64,000 bases of DNA from Pollenia angustigena. Its lineage: Eukaryota > Arthropoda > Insecta > Diptera > Polleniidae. Under the pieces are notes generated by a model. The model was not told where the DNA came from. It saw only the letters and a program-made list of their open reading frames with translations, and ran no database searches. Both the position numbers and the translations under genes were made by a program. This document shows, piece after piece, positions 1-11,603 of this stretch (positions are counted from its first letter, which is position 1; each line of letters opens with the position of its first letter). The DNA lies in assembly GCA_930367215.1 (NCBI GenBank), contig OV884056.1:195217310-195281309 (forward strand). The letters are read 5' to 3'.

Positions 1-464
1 TTATTTTTTGAAATATTGCCAGAGAAAACTGTTAGGAGCTGTTAAATCCGGTTAGTGTTGTGGCCAGTTAAAATCGCTTGCGAGTGAAATAATGCGTTCA
101 CCATTTGCCAAAGCCATTGAAGCACTTGCACTTTGTGCTTTGGCTCTATCTTTTAAGAATCACAGTGTTGGATTGTTTTTGCAGCCGGCCTTATAAAATC
201 TTCCAATATATTCCAATCAAAGAACTGCAAAATTATTATTTTTCTTGATTTATTCATACGCTCAAATTTACATTCACTCTTTGCCTGCAAAACAAAGCTC
301 AACGTTGGTAATTTTTACATCGTTTCGTACACATTTGATTTTTGCATGTGTGCGTTTTTTATTGAAAGTGCTTTGTTTGCATTTTTGTTGCGCACGTAAT
401 ATAACACAAATGTGTAAATTCAAAGGAACACATTCTTATACTTTTGCATTCAAGTAGTCATTGT
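1..464. other. A+T-rich stretch, no gene seen
   Basis: The only open frame (245-457, 70 codons) has no recognisable motif and a composition like its surroundings. I see no element ends here. Confidence 0.5.
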
Positions 465-566
465 CCACTCGATGAGACGCTTTGTTAACATTAGCAACAA
501 TAACAACAATAAACCACTCGATGAGATGCTTTGGTCAAATTAACAACAATAACAAGAATACATTGC
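465..566. repeat. 49-bp imperfect tandem duplication
   Basis: The stretch beginning CCACTCGATGAGA at 465 recurs at 514, each time followed by ACAACAATAACAA-type sequence. The copies differ by a few substitutions and small indels. Confidence 0.75.
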
Positions 567-693
567 ACATACAGAACTACTGTACTTTTTAAGATGATAA
601 AAAAAAGTCTTCTGTTTCTATGGAAATTGTTTGTATGTACCTACATATGTGCGTTTAGTTTCATTTAAATTTTTTTTTTCTTGTACTACATAG

Positions 694-850
694 TAAGTCC
701 CAATTCACACGTTGCAAGTTTTATTTATCAGCTTGCTACTTTATAACGAGAGTGAAGAGAGGAAAATAAACGTTTCTCTCTCACTCTCTCTCTCTCGCCT
801 ATAAGGTAGCAAGCTGATCAATAAGACTTGCAACGTGTGAATTGGCACTA
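694..850. mobile_element. Short foldback (MITE-like) element
   Basis: About 48 bases at 695-742 match the reverse complement of 801-850 with few mismatches. The outer end reads AGTCCCAATTCACAC on the left and GTGTGAATTGGCACT on the right. The loop contains a (CT)n run (about 774-797). It would fold into a strong hairpin. No target duplication is clear, so the class is unassigned. Confidence 0.75.
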
Positions 851-1137
851 ACTGCTGAATGTCTACATGAGTAATAATTGCTTGATTTCTGGCTTTTTTG
901 TTTGTATTTTTTTCTTTGCCAAAACAATCATTGTCGGACCAAACACACAAACATCTTAATTGACAAACGAAGCTAAATGATCGAATAAATAACAAAGCAC
1001 GATGTGCATTATTTGAATGACTGCAAACCAGCAGCGAATGTTTGCGGTTGCGCAAGTTTGATTGTATGACTGCAAGCGATTGTATTAGTTGGTGTTCATG
1101 TACTGCGATTTTTTTGCAATCGCAGAAAGCCGTTCTC

Positions 1138-1405
1138 TGATTCCAATATACACTACCGTTAACACAGATTAAAATACCAAAGTAATTAAAAAAATATGGG
1201 CCGATTATATATTCGGCCGATACTTCGCTACACATTGAAGTCGGTGAAGTTGTTGTCGCTGATGAATTGATTTTAAATTGTCCGTGGCCCAAATCCTGCA
1301 CTTTTGCTTGTTAACGTTGTCATTTAATGGAATTCGTTCATTGCTCACTATGAAATAAATCCTGGATCTTTTCATTGCTTTTTCACGGAAACGAATGGCA
1401 TTGCA
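1138..1405 (-). pseudogene. Tc1/mariner transposase relic
   Basis: Read on the minus strand, the translation contains VNKQKCRIW followed, after a frame change, by IIGPYFF and VNGSVY. The 7.2-kb mariner in this window has VNKQNCRFW, IIGPYFF and VNGERY in the same order, so this is the central catalytic-core part of the same family. The position of the first catalytic Asp (SDE in the better copy) reads SNE here, so that residue is lost. Frameshifts and flanking non-coding sequence show it is dead. Its upstream side is interrupted at about 1411 by a TIR element. Confidence 0.7.
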
Positions 1406-1410
1406 ACTGT

Positions 1411-1920
1411 ACTGATAGAAAAGTTCATCTTCATATTGATGATGCCTTAACATCAGAATTGTGACATCAATGTTACTACAAATGGCATCAATGATGCAAA
1501 AAGTAACATCAATCCAATGACTAACGTCTTCGTACAATTTTGTCATATTTTAGGTGTCATATATTTTATGACTATAGTGACATCAATTCGATGCCTAATT
1601 TTGTATGTTAAGGGTAAGTAAATAAAACTATTCTCTCACTTTGACGTATGCCAATTCCAATGACCTTGACTTAATAACAAAATGTCATTAAATTGATGCT
1701 AATGTGTCCTTTCTCCGATATTACTGCGTCATCGCACTGAGGACATGCTCGTTATTTCTGTAATGCCGATGTGACATCCCATTGATCACATAATTTCATT
1801 TTGACCCTGATGACACTTTGTTCAAGTGATGTTAAGGTTGGCATCACCATGATGAATAGTGTCATGGGGTCGTAGTACTGATGTCAAAAAAATCAGCGTT
1901 ATGACGCCTTTTCTATCAGT
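1411..1920. mobile_element. TIR element rich in TGACATCA motifs, copy 1
   Basis: The ends read ACTGATAGAAAAG at 1411 and CTTTTCTATCAGT at 1908-1920, an inverted pair. The interior has no coding potential but carries many GACATCA, TGATGTC and TGATGACA motifs on both strands. A second copy lies at 9723-10458, with near-identical runs of more than 100 bases. It sits against the mariner relic at 1138-1405. The small non-coding TIR structure suggests a MITE. A TA target is possible but not clean. Confidence 0.8.
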
Positions 1921-1921
1921 G

Positions 1922-2984
1922 TGTGTCAACACAATGGATCATTGGTTTAAAATGTGAAACTCATATTATTCAAATATGGTCATTAGTAAAAGAACGGAGA
2001 TACTTTAAACATAGATCTGAAACAAATTTAGTGAACTAACAAAAACTTTAGCAAGATTTACAAACTTTTTGAGTTTTGAGCAAAAATTTAAAAAAGGAAC
2101 TTTTGATGAAAAAACTATACCAAATGCAAAATGTTATAAAACCATTAAAATAAAGAACAGAGAACGGCTTTGTGGGATTGCGAAAAATTCGCATTTTATG
2201 AACACCATGAAATGCACTCTGAGTGATTTTTGCAGTTTTCTAATAAGTAAAGGGTCTTAATTCGTCATCTCATTATTGGTTCGGCGCATATGCCAAAAAG
2301 TCGTAGTGGAGAAAAACGACAATGAAGGTTTTCATTAAATGTTCTAAAAAATATGCCCGATAGAATTTTTTTGTATTTTTACCACTGCTTCTGGTTTATA
2401 TTTTGAAGAAAAATGAATTTATTGTGAACGAACTTAGAAGTAAATTATATTTTATTGAAAGTGAATGTTATTGTTTTGTGCCGCATACGCCACTCTTCTA
2501 AATTTATTTCCAAAAAGTAGCTTTTTGTGCTGCGTTCGTATACTTACTGCTGTGTATTGAGTGGTTGCCATTTTTTTTCTTTTAGTTTTATTCCTTTTTT
2601 CTTACGACAATGAAGCGATGAGTAAAATTTATTTGTTGCTGTCATGTTATTTTGATTTTGTTTTAACTTCTTGTTTTTCTTAGGACAATGAAGCAAAGCA
2701 AGAGTGAAATTTATTTTGTACGTTTTTATATGAGGAATTTGCTACCATTTCCAAACAGTGGCGTGTAGAGCAAAAAATACCAAATTTACTTTAAAATAGT
2801 TGATATGAAGCAACATTAATGCTTAAAAAATCTGAGAAACCATAAAAAATTTAGTGAAACAGGTTTTGGATTCAGAAATGTGGTATTTAAAATTTATACC
2901 CCATACACAACTCAATGTATGTAATGATGGTCGGTAGGTCAAACCAATAATGAACTGACGGCTTGGAAATTGCTGTTCACATAT
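1922..2984. other. No gene seen
   Basis: A+T-rich. A roughly 90-base imperfect tandem repeat lies at about 2600-2725, where TTCTTACGACAATGAAGC recurs as TTCTTAGGACAATGAAGC. The 63-codon frame at 2069-2260 has no recognisable motif. Confidence 0.45.
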
Positions 2985-3138
2985 AGGCATTTTCACCGAA
3001 AAGTAACGTCACACCAGCAAGCAAAAAAAATGTTTAATACAAAAAAGAGAAATATTTAAAAAAAATGGGCCTTAATTACAACCTAGATTGCTTGCTGGCG
3101 TAACGTTACAGAACGTAGACTTTTTGGTGGAAATGCCC
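2985..3138. mobile_element. 154-bp foldback element
   Basis: Left end AGGCATTTTCACCGAAAAGT with a following CCAGCAAGCA pairs with right-end TGCTTGCTGG and TTTTTGGTGGAAATGCCC. The arms are about 40 bases with one small indel. It is non-coding and of unassigned class. Confidence 0.7.
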
Positions 3139-4583
3139 ATAGGAGAAAACTGGTTCAAGACCCTTCATTCCATTGTACTACAAGTATCATAAACCAATTT
3201 TCATTAATCAATTATCCCTTTGTGATTTGCAAATCGTTATATCATGGCCCCAGGACGTTGAACATCTATTTTTTTTTTTTTTTTTTGGTTAAGTGATCAA
3301 AAAGTGGTCAAAAAGGAGAAAACTTAAAAAAATTATTGTCCAATATTTTTAATTTAAATATTAATTTTAAGGTCCAAGATTTCTAACTTTACGAGAACCA
3401 AGTTGTTTTCGCTCAACCGTTTTTGTTTAAAATTATATTTTGCTTCATATTTGAATGAAATCCGATAAAGTTTCAACAAGTTTTTTGTTGCAATATGCAA
3501 TAATGATTATTATCTTTTTTTCAATCGGTGCTTTTAGACCATCGATTTAAGCTAGATAAAGGCTTTTTTTCGTATTGTCAGATTTACACAGCATAAGAAT
3601 TCTATAAATTCAACTTTATTGCTTTATTAAATTAGTTTATGAAAAAAATTAAGATTGCATTCTTTGTTTCTATGCATTTATAAAGAATAAGTGCTTATTT
3701 ACTTAAGCACAATGTATCTGGCTTTTACAACAGTAATCAATTTAAAAAAAGTACATTATATAAATACAATAATAGAATATAAAAATTTTATCAAAAGAAA
3801 ATATTTTTGCATCTTCTTTTATTTCAAATTCATAAATTATTTACTTTAAATTTCTTTTCAAGCTTTTCGAAATAATTTTAATGCACAGCTTTGGGAAGTC
3901 TAACGAACCATATAATACCATCAACAATAACTGCAACAAAATTTACAGGCAGAGAAAAAAAACATGTTTTACTATTTGTTTAAAAAAATTTTCATCAGAA
4001 ACTAAAACTCATTTTATGTAAAATGACGCCCAAAGCTTGCCGCTGCTCAGATCATTACAATTTGTAAAGCAGTTTAATCTAATCAGCTCGCATTGCAATT
4101 AAATGAGTTGTAATTAAAAAAAAATAAGACAATAAACAAAGTGAGTTTTCAAAGAGTTTTATTTCATGACGACGAAATGAGTTTTAGTTTAGGCGAAAAA
4201 AATAAAATTCCTTAAAAGAGTTTTATTTTAAACGAAAAAAATAAACTCCTCAAAAAAGAGAAAAAAAAACTCCCGAACAGAGCGAAATAAACCCCTATTT
4301 TTAAAAGTTTCATCCGAACTTTTTTTTCTAAAAAAAAGAAGTCTTAAACTGTGGAGTTGAGATGGTCTTTTAAGATCATTATAAATTGTGAAAAAGCACT
4401 TCAATACAAATCTATTGGTATATGAACGTATAAATAGGTCTCCGTTAACTCTAATATTGAGCGTTTTTTAGTTAACAATTTTCTGGATAAGTGTTATTTA
4501 CGGTCCCTGCTTAAAACAGTTTGAAACATTGAAAATGAGCGATATCAAGGGATCTAATAGGCGCATACTAAAAAGTCCTTTAA
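3139..4583. other. Low-complexity A+T-rich stretch
   Basis: No gene-like frame. GAGTTTTATTT-type motifs recur several times at about 4150-4270, interleaved with GCGAAAAAAATAAA. A T-run lies near 3270. Confidence 0.45.
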
Positions 4584-4785
4584 ACACAGAAAACCGTTAA
4601 TCAAAAATAAAATTAGTTTTACTTAAAAATTTAATCAAGTCAATTAAACGTTTACTTTTAATAACAACATAACTGCAGAAAATTTTGTCAATAGCAAAAA
4701 AATATAATTGATACTAGTAACTTGTTTTCTGGTGTAAATTTAATTAATACCACGAATTTTAAATTTAAAACCATTTTTCTGTGTG
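4584..4785. mobile_element. ~200-bp TIR element (ACACAGAAAA ends)
   Basis: ACACAGAAAACCG at the left faces CATTTTTCTGTGTGG at the right. An internal block resembling CTTGATTAAATTTTTAA, TAAACGTTTAATTGAC and TTTTCTGCAGT recurs in opposite orientation at 21078-21175. That supports a dispersed element over a chance palindrome. Confidence 0.65.
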
Positions 4786-4797
4786 GAATATAGAACG

Positions 4798-5305
4798 CTA
4801 AATTAAAAATAGTACACATTTTTTATATCCAGCATTCTTTTTTAAAACTGCATCAAACTTAGCTTTTATTTTTTCGCCAATTTGTCCTTCTACTTCTCTT
4901 ATTTTAACGATGACAACGTCAACGAGTTTAACCTGGGTTATGAGTGATTTAAACCCCTGCAGTTTGGTTATTGTCTCTACTAGAAATCGATAGTTTGCCT
5001 TTACAAATACTAATTGAGCCTCTGTATTAGGTAAATTTAAAATATTGTTTACGTTTTTGTTAAAATTTTTAAATAATTTAAATTCTTTAAAATTCTTCGT
5101 ATAATACCCAGCTGCCACCAAAAAGGTACGTACTCTTTCTTGTTGGTTGTCGTAAAAGAATGAAGTAAGGATATTGTTCTTCATATACTGGAACACGCAA
5201 AGGTGGCTTTAAAAATATATTTTTATCACATGATATTAATAAATCGGATATTATCAAATTGATATCTAATTTCTTCAGCCACACGATCTTGCGATAACCT
5301 ACCAC
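4798..5305 (-). pseudogene. Possible CGGBP1/hAT-like protein fragment
   Basis: The minus-strand frame 5196-4798 (132 codons) ends with VETITKLQG, then IGEKIKAKFDAVLKKNAGYK. From memory this resembles the C-termini of insect proteins related to the transposon-derived CGGBP1/BED family, which combine an 'ITKLQ' helix with a 'K...VL.KN.GY' tail. A second frame, 5305-5087, continues upstream out of phase, so a frameshift is likely. There is no start or BED zinc finger in view. It lies next to the TIR element at 4584-4785. It could also be an unrelated open frame. Confidence 0.35.
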
Positions 5306-6214
5306 AGAATTTTTGGAGAGTGTACCCTATGTGGAAACCTATATTATGCTATGAGGCTAAGATTTATGTAAAAGTTCTTTGCGCCGAATATTATTTATTT
5401 TTCTACACATATGTGACAGCGCACAGAGAAAGGGACCAGTAAGGTAAAGGGAACAGTAAAAACCAACTACACAAAACAAGAGGTAGGGACAACCTACGCG
5501 CGTTTTCAAGGTTGACCAACAAGGTTAGGATGTGTCGCTTTCAAATGAGACCAATACCAACACGCTCAGTGATGGTACAATAAAGATACACATATTTAAA
5601 TCTTTAAAATGGCAAAACCCTTAGGTCCCTTTCTATTTTTCGCGTTGCATATATGAGATTTGTTTGCCTTTAAGTTATTTTACGAATAGGGGTTATATGG
5701 GAAATTAGGTTAAATTTCGACCTAACAGCACAGTGGTAGCTATCGTTATTGTCGCCAATTTGTATGTCATAACCAACCTTTATAATGAAGTTATGGTATT
5801 AAAAGCTATTTTAGACAGTAGTATTTCTATGTGAACTATGGTCAGAAAATTTTGATTGTAACAAAATAAGCTCTGACCGAATTTTGTCTTAATACCAATA
5901 TAAGAAGATTATACATTTAGTTGTATTTCCAATACTTACAATATCGTACGTGACAATCTTTTGCAGCTTTTAAAATTTTTATTATACCAATTGAAAAAGA
6001 AATTAGGATCAATATTTGTTTACGAAAAAAATCTTTCTTTGAACTTTTATTGTGAAACATTTGCGACTGGTCAAATATAAATGACGTTGAGAAATTATGT
6101 TTTTGCACCACGTACGTGACATTAGAATAGCAGCCAGAACAAACAAAAAATATATCACTAGTCGAACTATAATTTCGGGTTTTCTCATGTATCTTTTTTG
6201 TTGTTGTAATATTT
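5306..6214. other. No gene seen
   Basis: The 122-codon minus frame at 5917-6285 runs into a TIR element and has no motif, so I read it as chance. Otherwise featureless. Confidence 0.4.
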
Positions 6215-6575
6215 AGGCTGACTTCCAAAACGTCAAATGCTTTGTATAAGAACAAAGTATAGTGTTTCATTACGCCGCAGTACAATATATATGCAATGCA
6301 AACCCTTCCAAAACATCAATGGTAAGTATTAGTAACGCAGCAAAAAGCAATCAGAGCATCGGTTTTAAAGTTGATGCTTTGTGATATTTGACATTTAATT
6401 TGCAAGCAATACAGATTTATTTTAATATTATGCATTGCATCACTTACATTTCAAAACGTTTTAATAAACAGAACACATAGTTGCATTGTTTCGGTACTTT
6501 GTACATGTGCATGGTTGAAATACAGTATTAAAACTGTATACAAACTTTGTATTAGTACGTTTTGGAAGTCAGCCT
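6215..6575. mobile_element. 361-bp TIR element
   Basis: Left end AGGCTGACTTCCAAAACGT is the exact reverse complement of the right end ACGTTTTGGAAGTCAGCCT. The interior is non-coding, with many short inverted motifs around TTTGTA. This is MITE-like. The flanking target is ambiguous (ATTT-type). Confidence 0.85.
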
Positions 6576-7178
6576 TATTTTAAAGTGAAATTACAATTTA
6601 ACCAATATCTGAATTTAGTTGAACATTTTTGATCGCAAAATGAATGAATAAGAGAAATAATCAGTTGAAACTTTTATTTTTTGCTCTCTAAAAATTGTTA
6701 GAAGCTGTCAGTTCCTCTGCATAGTTAGTACAGTTTGAGTGTTTGTTCCTTTCTACCATATTTTAAAAACAGTTTCAAGGTCTATTATTTTCTGATGCCC
6801 ATATGAGTTTTTTAAAAAGATTATTTTTTGTTAAGCGGAGTTCAAATGGTCTTGCGAAAGATCAAATGCAGTATATCGTCGATCTTTTATGAAATCTAAC
6901 GAAAACACTGTGTATTTTGTAATTTAACTAAAGAGCTACGATATTTTGCATTTTATCTATCGCAAGATGATTTGCTCTTAACACTTGACTCTCCTATTAA
7001 TTTGATTACTGATTCTTATCCTTGATAAATTTCTTTTACCTTTTGCTTACATTTTTTTTTTAAGTATCGGATGAGTTTTTAGCTATTATCTTTTTTTCAA
7101 CACTGGTTGAAACAGCTGACGCACGTTTCGTGTTTTGTTTCACTGTCAAACATCTTCAGTTTGGTCTATAATTTAACC
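6576..7178. other. No gene seen; 5' flank of mariner copy
   Basis: A+T-rich. The last ~100 bases probably form the 5' part of the mariner element that follows, but I could not identify its terminal repeat. Confidence 0.4.
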
Positions 7179-7966
7179 ATGAATCGTCTTACAAACGAAC
7201 AACGCTTGCAAATTATTGAATTTTCTAATCAAAATGCGTGCCCTGTTAAGAAAGTTCATCGCGCGCTTCTTGTGCTCAGCGACGAAGCTCATTTTTGTCT
7301 CAATGGGTACGTTAATAAGCAGAATTGTCGATTTTGGAGTGAAGATTAGCTAAAAGCATTGCAAGAGCTACCAATGCATCCAGAAAAAGTCACAGTTTGG
7401 TGCGGTTTATGGGCTGGTGACATCATTGGACCGTACTTCTTCAAAGATGATGCGAATCGTAATGTAACTGTGAATGGTGAGCGCTACCGTGAGATGATAT
7501 CCAACTTTTTTTTGCCCAAATGCAAGAGCTTGACTTGCATGACATGTGGTTTCAACAAGACGGTGCCAAATGCCACACAACACGCTTAACAATGGACTTA
7601 TTGAGTGGCGAGTTCGGTGAACATATTATTTCACGTTCGGGACCGGTCAATTGGCCGCCTAGATCGTGCGATTTAACGCCTTTAGACTATTTTTTGTGGG
7701 GCTATGTTAAAGCTTATGTCTATACACACATGCTCGCTTCAGATGACGCATTGGAAAACAACATTGCAGCATTTATTCATGAGATACCGGCCGAAATGTT
7801 GGAAAGAGTATGCCAAAATTGGACTAAGCGGATGGACCATTTGAGGCGCAGTCACGGTCAACATTTGCATGAAGTAATCTTCAAACATTACATTATATGG
7901 ACCGTACTATCGATTCAAATAAAGGTTTTATGCAGTTTTCTGAACTTTATGTGTTTTTTTTTTTAA
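7179..7966 (+). pseudogene. Internally deleted DD41D Tc1/mariner transposase
   Basis: This is a decayed cut-and-paste transposase. The frame opens at 7179 with MNRLTNEQRLQIIEF, the start of the N-terminal helix-turn-helix region. About ten codons after VKKVHRA it jumps directly to the first catalytic motif (LSDEAHF), so roughly a hundred or more residues of the DNA-binding half are missing in frame. A TAG stop interrupts at 7347. The frame then reads WCGLWAGDIIGPYFF and VNGERYREMI. A frameshift at a T-run (about 7510-7530) leads into the rest of the core: FQQDGAKCHT (second Asp), NWPPRSCDLTPLDYFLWGY (third Asp). I count 41 residues between the second and third Asp, which fits the DD41D (rosa-like) group. 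The C-terminus, from about residue 80 of the last frame, is nearly clean. Confidence 0.9.
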
Positions 7967-8252
7967 CTTTACTATAAGTGTAGAAAGTGAGTTCAACATG
8001 TGACATGTAACATTTTCGTATAAAATACCTTAGAAAAATGTCCAGACTTAACTGCGTATGGCGCTGCATAAGTTAAGTTAAATTATATTTTTGTTACAGT
8101 CTTCTCCTAAATGCGAAATCGAATCATTAAAAGTTCGAGCTGTTGAAGCATGATCCTCCTTTTCCAACTGGACAACATTTAACAAAATTGAAACAATTTG
8201 TTTTTTATTTTGATTTTTCTTTACATCATCGTCATTTCGAGTCGAAAAAACC

Positions 8253-8562
8253 CATACAATTGTAGAAGGGAAAGTAAGAAAAGATAAAGTCACGGTTTAT
8301 TGTTGGTGATTTGTCTAAGCTTTAATACGTTGCAAATTAGACTTGAGTGTTTGTAATTCTCATTCGCTTTACAGTTTAATTTGCACAATATCTTTAGCTT
8401 TCCAAAGTGTTTGGGAATAGGTTTCTTGATGATCTGGCCTAGGCAACCAGTTCAATTCACATAGAAACTAGCTTGTCCTTCGTCAAAAAATTTCGGTGCA
8501 AATTGGGAATTTAGCACACCACAAAATCTTGTTAATGAATAATAAATGAAAAGGTCGACAAA
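8253..8562 (+). repeat. Unclassified interspersed repeat, copy 1 (full-like)
   Basis: It begins near AATTGTAGAAGGGAAAGTAAG and includes GTAATTCTCATTCGCTTTA. It ends with CTGGCCTAGGCAACC and AATTGGGAATTTAGCAC. The first half recurs at 12415-12580 and 56695-56879, the second half at 27172-27345 and 57547-57725, always in plus orientation. No ORF or terminal repeat was seen. Confidence 0.75.
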
Positions 8563-9722
8563 CAATCGACGAAACGTCGGGAACAAAATATTGGAATTAA
8601 AAATTGAATTTTATTTACATTGAAGAAATTTAGGCCCTATTAGCTTGACAAAAATAACATTCATAATAAATAAAACATTTTTGTTTACTCTGTTCTTCTT
8701 TGATTTGAATTGAGCGCTTCAAAGTCCTTCTATTCCATATATTTTCATTTAAAGCTTTTTTCTGTAAAATTTTCTTTAACCATACGAAACGAGTTGTTTG
8801 TAACCACATTGAACCAGGGGTTTTTTTTCAAGTGTATAATTACTTGATAGACTCTCCCTGAACTTAGCTTATATTTAATGCAGGGCGAAAATAAAAAAGC
8901 CTAATCAATCAACCAGCATTTTATTTATTCAAGTCAATAGGAAGTTAAAAGTAAAATGGGTTTTCAATTTTATTTACGTAAAAATTAAAACGATGTCTCT
9001 TATTGTAATTTGGTTTTTTTTTTATAACACAAAAAATTAAAGATATTTAGTTTTTGTTGTTAGAGCACCAGCAAAAAATATCTTAAAAAAATTACAAAAA
9101 TAAATAAATAAAAAAAAACCTAAATATTTTGTAAATGATGGATTGATTTAAGTATTGAAAAGTGAAGGTGATTGTTGTCTTTAGCATTCACTTTTTTTGT
9201 ACAAGTATCGTTTTTGGTTCAGTAATTTTTTTCTTCTACAAGATTTGAAAAGTTGAAGCTCTTCTTTTTTTTTTTTTTTTTGCAAATTCAGTAGTTTTAT
9301 TAGCAGTTTTATTTGCAGTTTTATGTAGTAGCTGTGGTAATACTGGGTTAAATGTGTTAAGATTTGAAACAATCATGGCCGATATTTTTTAAACAGAGAC
9401 AATTGCCAAAGATTTATTGGATTTAGAGATGATGCTAAAAGTATTGGTTATTTAAGTTTTTTTATTGGCTTGTAATAGTTTTGAGTTAAGATGGTTGAAG
9501 TAATTGTGTTTTGGTACAAAATGTCATATTTGAAACTTTAAAAGACTTTATTCTCCAATGCTTTTAAAAGTGGTCCGCTCCTAGATCCTTCGAATACAGC
9601 CGAATTATGAGTTGTACCAGTTACTGTTTTAGGATGCATTAGCCACTTTCAAATCTCATATGGTAATAGACTTTGTATTTCTGTAATTGCTGTGTGTGAG
9701 CCACTGCGGTACTTTTGTCTAA
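8563..9722. other. A+T-rich stretch, no gene seen
   Basis: T- and A-runs (for example near 9010 and 9265), no conserved frame and no element ends recognised. Confidence 0.45.
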
Positions 9723-10458
9723 ACTGATAGAAAAATGCATCTTTATATTGATGATGCCCTTACATCAGAATTGTGACATCAATGTTACTACAAATGGCAT
9801 CAATGATGCAAAAAGTAACATCAATCCAATGACTAACGTCTTCGTACAATTTTGTCATTTTTCACGTGTCATCTATTTTATGACTATAGTGACATCAATT
9901 CGATGCCACATTTTGTGTACTATTAACATTATTTTCACGATTACAATGTATTATAAGAAGCAAAAATTACTATATTCTATTTTTTAAATGAATTAGTTAA
10001 ATAAATAAAATTTTTAAAGTAGAATAATTACAAAAACCATATGGGACATGGTGCTGGTGTCTTAATATTGAGAGTTCTGCTGTAAACAAAGGTCGTAATT
10101 CCACAAACGTGAAGCAAATATATGTAACGGGTAAGTAAATAACAATATTCTCTCATTTTGACTTTAGTCAATTACAATGACTTTGACTTCATGATAAACT
10201 GTCATTAAATTGATGCTAATGTGTCCTTTCTCCGATGTTACTGCGTCATCGCACTGAGGACATGCTCGTCATTTCTGTGATGCCGATGTGTCATCCCATT
10301 GATGACATAATTTAATTTTTACCTTGATGACACTTTGGCCAAATGATGTTAAGGCTGACATCACCATGATGAAAACTGTCATGGGGCCAAACACGAAGAC
10401 ACTTGTCATAGTACTTATGTCAAAGTAGATCAGCGTTATGACGCCTTTTTTATTAGTG
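9723..10458. mobile_element. TIR element rich in TGACATCA motifs, copy 2
   Basis: Same orientation as copy 1 at 1411-1920, starting ACTGATAGAAAAATG and ending TTTTTTATTAGTG. It carries about 210 bases (about 9920-10130) absent from copy 1, either an insertion here or a deletion there. Shared runs such as CATCAATGATGCAAAAAGTA are identical. No coding capacity. Confidence 0.8.
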
Positions 10459-11603
10459 TAGCACAGTGTTTTTTTTTAAGAAGCAAGAATCAAATTTTGA
10501 GATTTTTTGTTCAGAAATAAATTCTTGAAAAATACATTATGACCTTGAATAAGAAAATTTTTAATAAATCCAGTTTCCTAAGTAATTTTTCATAAAAACG
10601 TGAATTTAAAGTTAATAAATAATTGAATTCAAAAAACTCTAAACTTTTCTGTAAATAAAGTAATTTCCTACTCCTACAGCAAAACAATAAAAATTCAATA
10701 TTTTTTATTATCATAATCATAAAAAGATTAATAACAGAAAAAAATTCATACCACCAAAAAATGATAAGTATCAACGAGTAGGTAATAATCTGTTACCTAA
10801 ATAATAAAAATATCAGTTACAATTTCATAACTAACTTTTGTGCCAAAAAAAAATAATAACACAAAGAAATATATAAATTACATTAATAATAATTATAAAT
10901 AATAATCGCAATAACATACTATAGTACTAGCGTTTAAACAGAAAACTGTTCAAACAAATTTGTGCCTGGGAAAGAGCTTTAAGAAAACCACAAATAATAC
11001 CAGTGTAATAACAATTTGTTGGCAATAAAATAATAAAAAAAAACGAAAAAATAAAACCGATTGCTTAATATACAATATATTTAGGCTTAATCTCAATATC
11101 AGACAGATAGACGAAACAAATGTAGTCAAACAAAACCAGGGCAATCATATAAAATTTTATGTTGAAAAATTCGTGCACCTTTTTTTGGGCCAATCGGTAA
11201 AAAGTCTTGAAAATTGTATTTTGTTTTCTACCTATGAATAATTAAATTTTACAAAATTGTTATACATATATGGCATTTTTTTTTTTTTTTTTTTTACTTG
11301 AGCCAGCCTTCCTTTCGCTTCTTTTTGCGAGTATTTAAACGTCAGTCATCTTTTGTAATGGTTTCTTTAAGTATTTTAAAAATATTACATAACGATGTGT
11401 TTAGAAGAGGGAAATAACTCATCAGTTGGCAGTTTTTGGCTTTTTGTTGCAGTTTGCTTTTTGAAATGTGGTTTTAATTGTAGCTAACGCAAATAAAAAT
11501 TATGCTTTAAGAGCTTGAAATGAAAAGGCGGTCAAACATTTTAAATAGTTGAAGATTTGGTTATTTCAAATTAGAAATTTTAGCATTTTGTCTAATTACA
11601 CTA
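10459..11603. other. Low-complexity A+T-rich stretch
   Basis: Open frames here (10511-10774, 10950-11144) are rich in Ile, Phe, Leu and Lys as expected from A+T-rich sequence, with no motifs. A T-run lies at about 11278-11296. Confidence 0.45.

Noticed and set aside
741..1301. 186-codon minus-strand open frame, the longest in the window
   Set aside because: It joins the tail of a mariner relic to unrelated sequence and a foldback element with a CT run (giving RERESERE). Only the first ~50 codons have meaning.
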